A stretch of 64,000 bases of DNA from Bradyrhizobium sp. CB82 (GTDB lineage Bacteria; Pseudomonadota; Alphaproteobacteria; Rhizobiales; Xanthobacteraceae), in contig NZ_CP121650.1 of NCBI RefSeq assembly GCF_029714405.1, positions 8,189,001-8,253,000 of the forward strand, given 5' to 3'. Below, piece after piece: positions 20,363-31,900 of the stretch. The translations under genes and the position numbers were made by a program. The notes beneath the pieces are model-generated. The model ran no database searches and had not been told where the DNA came from. It was given only the letters and a program-made list of their open reading frames with translations. Every line of letters begins with the position of its first letter. Within the stretch, counting starts at the first letter, position 1.

Positions 20363-20460
20363 CTTAGAGGTCAGCCGCCCGCCATCGAAAGCAGCTGTGA
20401 TCTTCTTGCGTTCGACCGCCGGAAATATGAAAGGCACAATCGAATTGTCGACCACTCGGT
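20363..20460 (-). mobile_element. IS1380-type transposase N-terminal remnant
   Basis: Minus-strand PAVERKKITAAFDGGRLTS matches the N-terminus of IS1380 transposases and stops within ~30 residues. It is an inverted copy of 3490-3600. Confidence 0.5.
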
Positions 20461-20650
20461 TGTGGCTGCCTCGCCTTTTGCGCAGAATTGACTGACGATG
20501 TCGTGTGGAGTAAGCCTGCTGAGGGGGCGCCTGGTTCATCGCCAAAACAACATTCGAGAAATCGATTAGCCCAACGCCAACAGCAAAAGATGGTGGCCTC
20601 ACTGAGCCCCTTCTGTTCCCGCAGATAGATTTCGTGGTCCCGCGTACTTG
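20456..20650 (-). pseudogene. tyrosine recombinase (XerC/D-like) N-terminal fragment
   Basis: Minus-strand DHEIYLREQKGLSEATIFCC and WANRFLECCFGD match the core-binding N-terminal domain of IS-associated tyrosine recombinases. The catalytic Arg-His-Arg-Tyr domain is absent. It is fused to IS1380 debris downstream. Confidence 0.55.
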
Positions 20651-21185
20651 ACCTCTTGGGGGCCGCCGGTTCTTGGCGCATAGGCCATTTGGAACACCTT
20701 GATCTACAAACACTGTCGCGCGCTTTGGAAAACTGCCCCCATATTGCCGCACATATGGATGCCCCGATCGCGATGAGATGCCTCATTTATTTTGCTCCCG
20801 GCTTGGATTGAGGAGGAGGCCGGGTGCGGAGATGGCCGGGGCTTCGGATCGCGGCCTCCTCCGCTGGCTCCTGGCACAACATTAGGTAGTGGGACTCATA
20901 AGCCGGCGGCGTCTTCTCCGTAGGAACGAGGGTGAGTTCGGTGTCGCTGGCGGGCCGTCTCTTAGCTACCGCCGCTTGCCAGAAGCACGGAGTAGAGGGC
21001 GAGCCGAATAACCATGTCGAGGACGGCGTGCAGCTCAGCAGGATTGGCCTTTCAGTTCGCCGGCGCAACCCGCGACACAGCTCCAAGCTAGCAAGAGCTG
21101 CCATCGTTGTAGGTCGGACCGAATTCGCAGACCCGTGGCACTGCTGCCAGGGTTCTGCATTGTCGTCAATGGAATGAGAGCCGGG
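20651..21185. other. no gene identified
   Basis: About 530 bp downstream of groEL on the minus strand. Short frames only. I found no strong hairpin terminator for the groESL operon. Confidence 0.35.
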
Positions 21186-22844
<1,659 letters not shown>

Positions 22845-22909
22845 CTATTTTTCATCCTTCGGCGCGTCCGAAGGGCGCTCGACAGGAGTGAGCGGTGGGG
22901 AGCGCTGGA

Positions 22910-23224
22910 TCAGGCGGCTATCTCCGTCGACAACAGGTCGGTGAGGACTCCCATGATGCCGCTTTCTTTCATGATCAACAGCTCCCGGCCATTGATCTTC
23001 ACTTCTGTGCCGGACCACTTGCCGAACAGCACGCGCTCGCCGACCTTGACATCGATCGCAATCAGCTTACCGGTCTCGTCTCGGCCGCCCGGGCCAATTG
23101 CGATGACTTCGCCCTGGGAGGGCTTTTCCCTGGCTGTATCGGGAATGATAATGCCGCCAGCTGTCTTCTCTTCAGCGTCGATACGCTTGACCACGACGCG
23201 GTCGTGAAGCGGACGGAATTTCAT
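22910..23224 (-). CDS. groES: 10-kDa co-chaperonin GroES, NifA-controlled copy
   Basis: A 104-residue GroES with [20 protein letters not shown] and the mobile loop [20 protein letters not shown] that docks on GroEL. First gene of the groESL operon. It differs from the second copy (38596) at about 16 of 104 residues, far more than the two GroELs differ. The start has an AGGAGG-type ribosome site just upstream (complement of 23228-23233). Confidence 0.97.
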   Translation of the reverse strand: MKFRPLHDRVVVKRIDAEEKTAGGIIIPDTAREKPSQGEVIAIGPGGRDETGKLIAIDVKVGERVLFGKWSGTEVKINGRELLIMKESGIMGVLTDLLSTEIAA

Positions 23225-23283
23225 GCAGGCCTCCTGAGCATCTGGACGAGTTGACGATAGTCACTTGTGAACAGCACCCGCAT

Positions 23284-23300
23284 AGCAAAAGCCAGGCCAA
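23284..23300 (-). promoter_or_regulatory. sigma-54 (-24/-12) promoter of groESL
   Basis: On the minus strand TTGGCCTGGCTTTTGCT has GG and GC with exactly ten bases between and the preferred T tract before GC, as in TGGCAC-N5-TTGC promoters. The -12 element lies ~60 bp from the groES start. A NifA site sits ~115 bp further upstream. Confidence 0.75.
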
Positions 23301-23405
23301 GGATGAGCGGAGCGATGCATGCCTGCAGTGCTGCTGAATCGGCGCTTAGCCTCAGGGTCTACTCGTTCGGAAGCAAACGTCCCCATGCAACACGGCCCGC
23401 CAAGT

Positions 23406-23421
23406 TGTCGTAAAACTGACA
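23406..23421. promoter_or_regulatory. NifA upstream activator sequence
   Basis: TGTCGTAAAACTGACA fits the NifA site TGT-N10-ACA exactly. Its distance to the -24/-12 element (about 110-120 bp) is typical. It implies nif-type regulation of the adjacent groESL. Confidence 0.75.
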
Positions 23422-23989
23422 TTGCGTCCCGTCGAAGCAGCGCGGTTGATGGCCATGCGCATTGATCAAATCGTACACGCCCGAGCTCAGCAAGGCTGAC
23501 GATAAAACCGGGGAGAAGAGCGCCGGCTTCATCAGGATTGTCGGCTTCGAGGACAGTCCGAAGTGTCGTCTTTGCCGTTCAACGAACAGTCGTCACAACT
23601 TGCCCGCTATTGAGACGGCCTGTATGCCGAGCCGGCGCGCTGCTTTCCCCATTTCGTCGGCTTCCTGGAATATTGTCGCGCTTCTAGCGGCTGCTATCTG
23701 TCGGACGCCAACGTCGGTGCGAAATTTGATACACGAGGTCGATGCAGCGCGCCGTTCTATATGGGATGCGACCAGGTGAGCGAATGCCGCTAGCTAGCCT
23801 GGCGTGGTCGCGACTTTCCTTTCGCGTTTTTGGCTGCAACTGCCGCGGACCGCGCATTGCGTGGGATGCCTCGGGTCCTGATGAGCTGCTGACAAGCCTT
23901 AGCGCCCCGGGAGGGTCTGCGACTTGAGGGGCCCGGCCGCGTCCGATGCCTGGATGAGCGACACCAGCGGACGCTCAAATTGTTTAACC
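23422..23989. other. no gene identified
   Basis: Region upstream of the NifA site. A frame at 23462-23779 has no family resemblance. Likely degenerate. Confidence 0.35.
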
Positions 23990-24200
23990 ATCTGGACCGC
24001 TGCTGTTTGCTCCGGTCCTTTAGGGTGCACTGTCTGGGCGGCCTCGATGCCGTCGTTGAATCTGGCACCTGCGATTTTTGACCTTGAGCCGCCACCAGGT
24101 CTTTGAGCGGCAATCACCAGCTTGAACCCCATCTGCTTGGCGGTGGTCGGCGACAACAGGCCCCTTCCGCACGGTCTGCGTCTTGATCCGCAGCTTGACT
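23990..24200 (-). mobile_element. IS256-family transposase C-terminal remnant
   Basis: Minus-strand GLLSPTTAKQMGFKLVIAA, then ARFNDGIEA, matches the last ~70 residues of IS256-type transposases, with a frame slip in the middle. No catalytic region remains. It could be the missing 3' end of the remnant at 19700-20210, separated by groESL. Confidence 0.55.
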
Positions 24201-24445
24201 CCTCGTGCAGTCGTTCGATCTCATTTGCCCATAAATAATCCCTCTTGTAAGAGATGTGGCTCGACTGTTCTTGCAGCTTGATCAAACTATGAGATCTGTC
24301 CCTAGCTTCCTCTGTTCTACGAGTTGCTGCGGTTGATCGGATAGTTTCCCGAAGAAGACAGGACGCCTACCGCAAAAATGGCGGCGACCAAGGGAAAGCA
24401 CAAGACTATTTCGGTCGAATATCTCACAATCGGGGCCCAACAGCC

Positions 24446-24691
24446 TCAATTCATTGGCGCACCGATGTCGGCCAGCTCATCGAGCAGTCTCAGGTGTTTG
24501 CGTATCGTGTCCGTCGCTGCGCTGATGACCTCCTCGCGCTTGTCACCGACGACGTGAATCACGGCAGCGAGCACCCCAGCAGCCCTCATGACCGCCTTCT
24601 GACCCGTGTCAGAACTGTCGACTATCTTGATCGAAAGGTCGTGGACGCATTCTAGATGCTTCGCGATCTCACGCTCGACGTCGTCATTCAT
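24446..24691 (-). CDS. small helical hypothetical protein, 81 aa
   Basis: Starts ATG 24691 behind a strong ribosome site (AAGGAG, seven bases away). The sequence MNDDVEREIAKHLECVHDLS continues as charged, helical sequence throughout, without a membrane segment or signal. I do not recognise the family. Clean start, good base composition and lack of disruption among decayed neighbours suggest a real gene. It stands alone. Confidence 0.6.
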   Translation of the reverse strand: MNDDVEREIAKHLECVHDLSIKIVDSSDTGQKAVMRAAGVLAAVIHVVGDKREEVISAATDTIRKHLRLLDELADIGAPMN

Positions 24692-24955
24692 TCGCGAACT
24701 CCTTCTGACTACGCCGCTCTTGCGCGCGCAAGCATGATTGCATCAGAATGGTGTAATTATGATGTTTACTCTTGTGGGTTGATAAGGCCGAGTGCGCGGA
24801 CAATCATTCGCGCGCCACCGAGTGGTGGCGGGCCGGCCCAGTGCAGCGAACACCTGACCAGCCCTGACCTTCAATGTGGAAGTTATCCATGCTTCAGCTT
24901 GACGATTGTTCTAGCACATATACGTACCGTAAAGCCGTGTGGGCCGCGACGTCAG
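24692..24955. other. divergent intergenic region
   Basis: Between the 81-aa gene and the direct repeat. A GC-rich inverted repeat (GCGCGCCACC/GGTGGCGGG near 24808-24832) is present; no clear promoter consensus seen. Confidence 0.3.
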
Positions 24956-25044
24956 CCAATTAGGGAAGCGCTGCTGCATTCCCTGCAGTAACGAGTCGTT
25001 CGTCCAGTTCACTGTCACGACACGCGACACCCATCGAGATTATG
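24956..25044. repeat. ~85-bp direct repeat, copy 1
   Basis: Begins CCAATTAGGGA and ends GATTATG, with the shared middle CACTGTCACGACACGCGACA. Copy 2 is at 28529-28611, same orientation. The pair brackets the TlpA-like gene and the outer-membrane pseudogene. Confidence 0.8.
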
Positions 25045-25135
25045 CCGCCCCTCGCAGGCGCCCAGATCGGCTATTCGCAGAGGAACGGCTGGGTGTTTGG
25101 CGCCGAACTCGATGCCAGCGGTGCTGCACGCAGAC
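25045..25135 (+). pseudogene. fragment of outer-membrane protein
   Basis: AGAQIGYSQRNGWVFGAELD and ASGAA match GGQIGYNWQKNGWVFGVELY in the outer-membrane pseudogene at 26800. The fragment sits directly after direct-repeat copy 1 and breaks off after ~30 residues. Confidence 0.6.
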
Positions 25136-25236
25136 GACATGGCACAGACGTTGCTAGTAGGTGCAGCACTAGCGAACGAGTGCTGACTGCACAGACGACC
25201 GATGCTTTCCTTCAACTCATGTGGCTCACGCCTGAG

Positions 25237-25959
25237 ATGAAAAACTCCCCGCTTGTGACTTGGAGCGTCGCCGCGCTTACTGCGGCGGCACCGATATTCA
25301 CCCCTGATATCGCTGCGCAGTCCGTATACACCAAGCCGCTTTCTGCCACCCTAAGAGATCAGCTAGCACAAAAAGTGGCGCAAGGTCGGGCAATGGTTTT
25401 GCAGAGTGATATGGTGCTGGGCTTAGAATCCCCAGCTCCTCCGATCAAGGTCGAAAACTGGCTGCGTGGCCAGTCCCTTGCGAGCTTCCAGCCCGGAAGA
25501 GTATACATCGTCGAATTCTGGGCAACTTGGTGCAAACCGTGTGAGGCGGCCCTGTCCCATCTGGTGCAGTTGCAAGAGAAATATAAAGACAGCGGAGTTG
25601 AGGTGCTCGGACTCGCAGCCCTTGAACGCGCTCAAACAGCGGACAAGGCTCAAAACAAGTTGGACGCATGGTTGACCAAAAAGTTGCCGAATCTCAACTA
25701 CCGGATTGGGTTCGACTACACACGCAAAATGGAAAAGCTTTGGTTGCGTCCCAGCCGTTCTGTCGGAATTCCCACCACCTTCGTCGTCGACCGTGACGGC
25801 CGCATCGCCTTTGTCGGTTTGGCGATGCAACTCGATGACGTTCTACCCAAAGTTCTGACTGGCAGCTGGCGCACCAGCGATGAAGCTAAAGCCGCCGAAA
25901 CAGAGCGGATCGCCCAAGACAAGCGCATAATGGACGAAATGGCGCGCCAGAAGCGCTGA
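25237..25959 (+). CDS. TlpA-like periplasmic thioredoxin
   Basis: A 240-residue protein with an N-terminal hydrophobic signal (residues 5-25, then DIAAQ as a likely cleavage or anchor site) and a thioredoxin fold. The redox motif is WATWCKPC (Cys99, Cys102), and VGIPTTFVVDRDGRI carries the cis-Pro. TlpA/ResA proteins reduce disulfides in apocytochrome c or copper-centre assembly in the periplasm, roles that matter for oxidase maturation in bacteroids. I start at ATG 25237 because the signal peptide follows directly; the open frame extends upstream into an unrelated outer-membrane fragment. It is the intact paralogue of the broken gene at 11665. Confidence 0.85.
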   Translation: MKNSPLVTWSVAALTAAAPIFTPDIAAQSVYTKPLSATLRDQLAQKVAQGRAMVLQSDMVLGLESPAPPIKVENWLRGQSLASFQPGRVYIVEFWATWCKPCEAALSHLVQLQEKYKDSGVEVLGLAALERAQTADKAQNKLDAWLTKKLPNLNYRIGFDYTRKMEKLWLRPSRSVGIPTTFVVDRDGRIAFVGLAMQLDDVLPKVLTGSWRTSDEAKAAETERIAQDKRIMDEMARQKR

Positions 25960-26799
25960 CTGATATCACGATTTGCATCATGGTCCCAGTCGGACCCGCC
26001 ACTAAGCGCAGTAGTCCGTCCGCGCCACGTTTGTGCTCAACAGGTTTTCTCGGGCTAACGGCGGCAGACCTGTCCATATCCGCAGCCTTACCCGCCAAAT
26101 ACGGCGGCTTGCGCGGCGCGAACGGCTCGGTAACCATGGCTTGGTCGACGAGGCGGGCAAGGTCACGATTGCGTCACGCCTCACATCCGATCCTTGGCAT
26201 CAAAATTTGCGGAGCGGAAGGCGCGTTCCGGATCGGCTAAGATGAGGCGGAAGTGGTTGGACCCATCCTCCCACTGCTTGTTGATGGCTCGGCGAGGATC
26301 CTGTCCTCGACGGTATCGATGAGGTCGGCTCGACACATCCGACATGGCCACTCCAATTCCATGCAGCATGAGCATGCTGCCACCTTGTACGCCTCGTCAG
26401 AGCTCACCTTGCAACGCTCCCGGGCCGCATCGATGACGATCATCAACCGTGCCTTTGCCTGGCGCGAGCTCGTCTAATTCAACCAGTTCGAGCTTGAGCG
26501 CTTGGTTGTGGTAATCGGCCTGACACTGCACGTATTGTCGGACGGTGGCTGCATGAATGTCCGTATTGGGACAATATCAGCGACTTGACGCCACACGTCG
26601 CGACGAAGCGCTGCATAGCCTGCGAATTCACTTCGGCACGCGACTTGCTCTCTTTGCGGCATCATCACCGATCGCAGTGCGATGGTCTTCGGGACGGGCT
26701 CGGCGCGCGTCGCTGTTAGCGTCTGATCCGCTCGGAGGGTTTGCTGCGCGACATTATGGGCGCTCGGTTGTGGACCGAGAAAATGCAGGGAAGTGTTGA
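25960..26799. other. degenerate region
   Basis: Overlapping frames on both strands. A minus-strand set (26446-26181) includes VIDAARERCKVSSDEAYKVA, then shifts frame to NKQWEDGSNHFRLILADPER, so a small decayed hypothetical gene is likely. No named family. Confidence 0.35.
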
Positions 26800-28498
26800 A
26801 TGCGATCTGGAGTTCGTCTTTTGGGAGCCACGACAATTGCGCTCGTCGCAACCGGTGCAGCAAATGCGGCAGACCTTGAGCCGGAAGTGAAACTGCCCGC
26901 GGCGGTGTGGAACTGGTCCGGAGGCTATATTGGTACGTCGGCGGCGGCTACGGCCGAACCTCCTTCAGCAATCCCTACGGTCCGTCGATTTATGGCGATG
27001 TCGTCGATACTCCAGTATTCCTCGCAGGTGGCCAGATCGGCTACAATTGGCAGAAGAACGGCTGGGTCTTTGGCGTCGAGCTTTATGCTAGCGGCGCTGC
27101 CTCCAACGGCACAAATACCTGCCTCGCCGCCTACGGCTTTGTCGTAAGCGCAAAAGGCAGGTCCCAACGCCTTCGCCACCGCGACTGGCCGCGTCGGTTA
27201 CGCGTTTGGCGCGCTGGGCCATACGCTGGCCTACCTCAAGGGAGGTGTGGCTTGGCAAAACAATCAGGGCGACGTCGTCAATAACAACGAGGGGGGCCGG
27301 TTGCCACAGGACAAAACCCATTTCGGTTATGGCCGCCTCGGTGGCATCATCGGGCTGGGGGTCGAGCAAGCGCTTACACCTGCATGGTCGGTCAAAGCTG
27401 AGTATGACTATCTGCATTTCGGCGGGCCGAGTGTCGCAACCCCTCCGACGGTGCAGGATCCGCCGCCTGCGATTCTTCCGGCGAACACAACGAGCCTATC
27501 CAGTGACTATCACATCGGAAAGATCGGGTTGAACTACCATTTTGGCGCCGACCCGTGGACGGCGCAATGGTCCAATGCGCCACTGTACGCGAAAGAACCC
27601 GCCGGTGCGCCGCCGATTGCTTACGCGGCCGGTTGGTCGTTCGAAGGCGGATCGCGGCTGTGGCTCAGCCGCGGACGATTTCAATGGGATAACAGCGCAA
27701 TGCCCTATGGCTGGCCTCTAGACCCCAGCATCGTTTTATCGAGGCTCACTTATCACGGCCTTGACGGACTTTCCGGAGAGCTATTTGGCCGTGTTGATAG
27801 CCCCTGGGGAGTGTAAGAGCAACATTGGCCTTGGGCGCTTCGACAATGGACACATGAACGATGAAGATTGGGGCCAACTCAAATACCCCCTCTCGTATAT
27901 GAACACGATATCAGGCCAGGCCAACGGGAGGTTCACGTATTATACGGCCGATGCGGGTTACGATCTCCTGCGCGCCGCCAACTACAAGATTGGAGGATTT
28001 ATCGGCTGGACCTACTACGAAACAGAGCTCCGACTCGAGGGGATGTGTAGAGATCGCCAACCCGAAGACGAGATGCTTGTCGCGCCGTGACGACACTATC
28101 ATTGGCAGCCAGAATACTCAGTGGAATGCGCCTCGGATCGGCCTAAGCGCCGAAACCATGTTGACCGAGCGCTGGCGCTTAAACACCGATATCGCCTACC
28201 TGCCCTGGACCGATTTCAAGGGGCGTGACAATCATCTCTTGCGCAACCAGACCACTTTCGCTGAACAGCGCGGCAATGGTGGCGGCGGGGTCCAAATTGA
28301 AGGAGTGTTGTCCTACTTCATCACCAAAAACTTTAGCGTCGGCGTCGGCGGGCGCTATTGGGCAATGTGGACTAAGAAGCGTGGCGAGGTGATCTGCAAA
28401 GGCAGCGACAGCGAGTGCACCGAAGCGCCACCTGCGTTTGCAACGTTCAGCATGGAGCGGTGGGGCACGTTCTTTCAGGCCTCCTATAGGTTCGATTG
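26800..28498 (+). pseudogene. outer-membrane beta-barrel protein, multiple frameshifts
   Basis: Starts well (GGGAAG, then ATG) with signal peptide RLLGATTIALVATGAANA and then alternates frames: WNWSGGYIG, then GGQIGYNWQKNGWVFGVELY, then GRLGGIIGLGVEQALTPAWS and AEYDYLHFG (typical Omp25/31-like strands), then GQANGRFTYYTADAGYDLLR, and finally VLSYFITKNFSVGVGGRYW ending SYRFD, a C-terminal strand with terminal aromatic. At least four frame changes (near 26930, 27150, 27815 and 28040) prevent a full product. Every segment is still recognisable, so decay is recent. An intact version would be a two-part barrel of ~560 residues. Confidence 0.8.
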
Positions 28499-28528
28499 AA
28501 AAGATCACACCTCCCGCCAAGCTATCCG

Positions 28529-28611
28529 CCAATTAGGGACGAGATGCTGCATTCCCTGCAGGGGGTCGCTCCAGTTCACTGTCACGACACGCGACACTCA
28601 TGGGGATTATG
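28529..28611. repeat. ~85-bp direct repeat, copy 2
   Basis: Same sequence and orientation as 24956-25044 with scattered changes; starts CCAATTAGGGA, shares CACTGTCACGACACGCGACA and ends GATTATG. Confidence 0.8.
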
Positions 28612-28974
28612 TTCTTGGACAGGCTTGCATGAGCCGAGACATCCAGGTCCGGACAGCCATTGACATCATCCAGGCCACAAATGCGTTCGACTTGCTCTCG
28701 AATGAGGAGCGCGCGCGGCTTCGCGAGATCCTGTACCGACCAGGTGCAGGTTTACATTGACGAGGTCGAGCAGGAGCGTGCCGCTGAGGCTGCGGCACCC
28801 GGCATGCGACGATCAACGTGTGCGCGGCCTTGGTTAGGATTCTTCTCTGCGATTCTCAGGCAGCACGCCGATGCGACTCCTATGATGCTGCCGCCCCATC
28901 ACGTAGACCAAGATCACCCAGTCGCTGGCGCTTTGCTACGAGGAAGCGGCGCCGGCGCTTGGGCCTTTCATTTT
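28612..28974. other. no supported gene
   Basis: A short plus-strand frame from 28629 (MSRDIQVRTAIDIIQATNAF) looks protein-like for ~35 residues but is then disrupted. It may be a small relic next to the effector's 3' end. Confidence 0.3.
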
Positions 28975-31900
28975 TTAGTGCCGAGGCCACAGCGGCTGGA
29001 AATGCCCCGGCGTATGTAGAATATGCACCAGTCGACCTTGTTCACCCAGGACTGGATGCACGGTCAGCCTGGCATTCACATCTGCCGCATCTGCCTCGAT
29101 GGCTTGAATGCGCACGCCAAGATGGTTCGCCAGCAAGACCCCGACGCCCTCAGCGCCGTAAAGGTCGATCTCGCCATGCGGATCGACTACGCCCATTTGA
29201 ACCAGGGCGTTTCGCAACGACCGAACCTCTTGTTCAATTTGCCGAGTCTGCGGCGTTTCGTGGTCCAGGCGCATCGTGTTGTGGGCAAATTGAAGAACCG
29301 TGTCCAAAAGGCAATTCAGTCCTTGGCCACTGGCTTGTCCCACGTCGGCGTTGAATCGTCCCAAAAATGTTTGGAGCGTGTACCTCGACGGGCCGACAGG
29401 CAAGTCAGGCAGCGATGCGCCCGCGAATGCCGGCGCCTGGTGATGTGCTGCGGACGGCACGTCAAATGCGGCGGCGGCGCTGTGCCGGCTTGCGCCACCC
29501 CAGTCCTGCGCGCCAGTCGGTCGCGTGGCGCTGGCTTGGTAACTCGGCGCGTTCCATGATTCAGCGCCGTGTGCGTAGCTGTGCTCCTGCCAATCGTCGA
29601 TCTCGTCACATCCAGGCGGTATCGAGATGTCGCGAAAGGCCAGCCAAGCCTCGCGCGTGACCTCGCGTCGTTGCTCGAGGGATGCCCCGTGCAGATGCAT
29701 GTCTTGAGCGCGCTTGTAAACATCGTGATAGCGCTCCTTCAGCTCGAAGGTTTCGGCCGTGTGAAATTGGATCTCCCAAGGCGTCCCGGCCGGGCTGCGC
29801 AGGGTGACGCTCACCGCGCTGAACGCTTCGTTCCTCTTGGTGAAGTGGTTGGTCAGCGCCGTCCTGGCATGCCCCTGCTGGTCCAGCGTCGCGAGGATAC
29901 GGCGGCAGCCCTCGGTGAAGTTCTGCGGCGGAAGCACCACGCTGTAGCGCAGGGCATCGTTGACAGCGGCAACGGCCTCTTCGAGCGTCTTGTTCTTTGC
30001 TGCCATCAGCGAATCGAGTTTTGTGCGCAGCGAGCGCTTGGATTTTTGCCGGTGTTCCAGGCCGGCGAGATCAGCCCCGAAGGTGGACACGATCTGCTGC
30101 AGCATCGGCGTGATCTCGCGATCCATCTGCTGAGCGCGTTCGAACAGCGCACCTGCGGCTTGGGCGACTTGCGCTCGAGGCGTTTTGTCAAGCCGTGCTG
30201 CAGCCGGTGCTGGCGGCGGGGCCAGCATGCCTGCCTGCTGCAGCGACTGCACGGCGTTATGCATGACGCCTGCAGCCATGGTTGGCATGCGCTGCAACAC
30301 CGCCTTGGCCTGGTCGGGATCGAAGCGGTTGTGGCGCATCGCGCGGGCCGTCTCCTTGCCATGAGGCACGTTGCGTACACGATCAGGGAACCTGGTTTCC
30401 TGGCGTTCGCATGCCTCGATCACCTTGGAGAATAGCGCGGTGCCGGTATCGGACTTCAGCGCGTCGGTGCCGACCTTGATCGCGATGGTGAACAGGTTGC
30501 GCATCGTCAGCTCCGGCTCACCGGGGACCAGCCCGGGCTGCCCATCGGGGAACCGCTCATGCGACAGCCGGCAGACCGGGTAGTTGTCCAGGATGGCGTG
30601 GATGCGTGCCGGGACGTCGACGGCCTGGACGTAGGCCCGGGCCAAGTCCGGGAATCGTTGCGCCAACGCTTCGGAAAGCTCGGCAGGCCCCGATGCCGTG
30701 GGCTGCCCCGAGGCCTGGTGATGCCGCAAGACCTCCCCATACAGCAGCATGGCCGCCTCTCGCGCATCGGGCATGTGCGCGCGGCCGATCGCCTGGTACG
30801 CCTGCATCGCCAATGAATGCAGGGCCTGCGGGTCGGGCTGTGTGCTCTCGAGAACAGCGCTCAGGCCGTTTCGCAGCGACCGTTCGACGCCGTCATACGT
30901 GCCGAACATCATGGCGCGCGCCATCGCCTCGCGCAGGTCGTCGGGCTGCGAGAGGAAGCGCGTTGCCAGGGTGCTGGCCGTGCCCATGAGCCTGCGTCCG
31001 CGCTGCTCGGCCAGGATCTCGGGCGCACGCCCCGGCCGATAGTGCCCGCTGTCAGCGTCGAATGCCGGCGTGGCCGTCTTCGGCGGCTTGAAGGAACGGG
31101 GCTGGCCGCGCCGCGCGGCGCGCTCGTCCATCACGCGCGCGATCAGCGTCGCCAGCTTCGGGTAACCGGCATACATGAAGGCATCATCGCCGTCGCAATC
31201 CATGTTGCGCTTGCGCAGTTCATTGATCGGCAACGCTCCCAGCCGACCGGGCTGCACGATCTCCTTGACGCGCAGGCTGCCGGTACTCACCATGTTGCTC
31301 GGGGCGGCGGCGCGGTCTCGCCCGGCGATCCAGCGCGACAAGGTCTTCAGGTCCTCCTTCGAGCACACCAGGTCCATGTTCTCGTGCGTTGGCGACCAGC
31401 ACCCCTTGGGTGGGATGATGAGCATGCCCTTGCTGTGCAGCATCTCGGCATCCTCGCCCGAGTCGTCGTTGAAGCCCGTGTAGCTGTACTGGATGGCAAA
31501 GCACCTCGACAGGAATTCAGCTGTTGCATCCCCCTGGGCTGTGGTGGCGACTCGGTCCTCGTGCACCGGCAGCAGGTTTTCCTTGTCGTACGGCGGCTTG
31601 CCGAGCAGCAGCGCGCCGCCTGCACGGTCGAAGGCGTCGCTGCGCTGGTGCGGCAGATGCACCTTGTTGTCAGCGGACGGCACGGCACGTATCTTCTGCC
31701 CCGCATAGCCGCCGCTGACGGTCAGGTCATAGAGCATCGTTGCATCGATGCCGAGGCGCGGCTGTCCGGCAGCAGAAGTTGCTTGCTGCCGGGCCAGGTT
31801 GTGCAGGCGGAGTTGCATTGCTTCATGCGCTTCCGCGATAGCTTCCACGTCGTATGGGAAGTGCTGTAGCGCCTGAGGTGCCAGCCTCTTGAGCTCGCTC

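Noticed and set aside
23389..23405. Second possible -24/-12 promoter (TTGGCGGGCCGTGTTGC) upstream of the left groES
   Set aside because: GG and GC are separated by 11 bases instead of 10 and it lies against the NifA site; the element at 23284 fits better.
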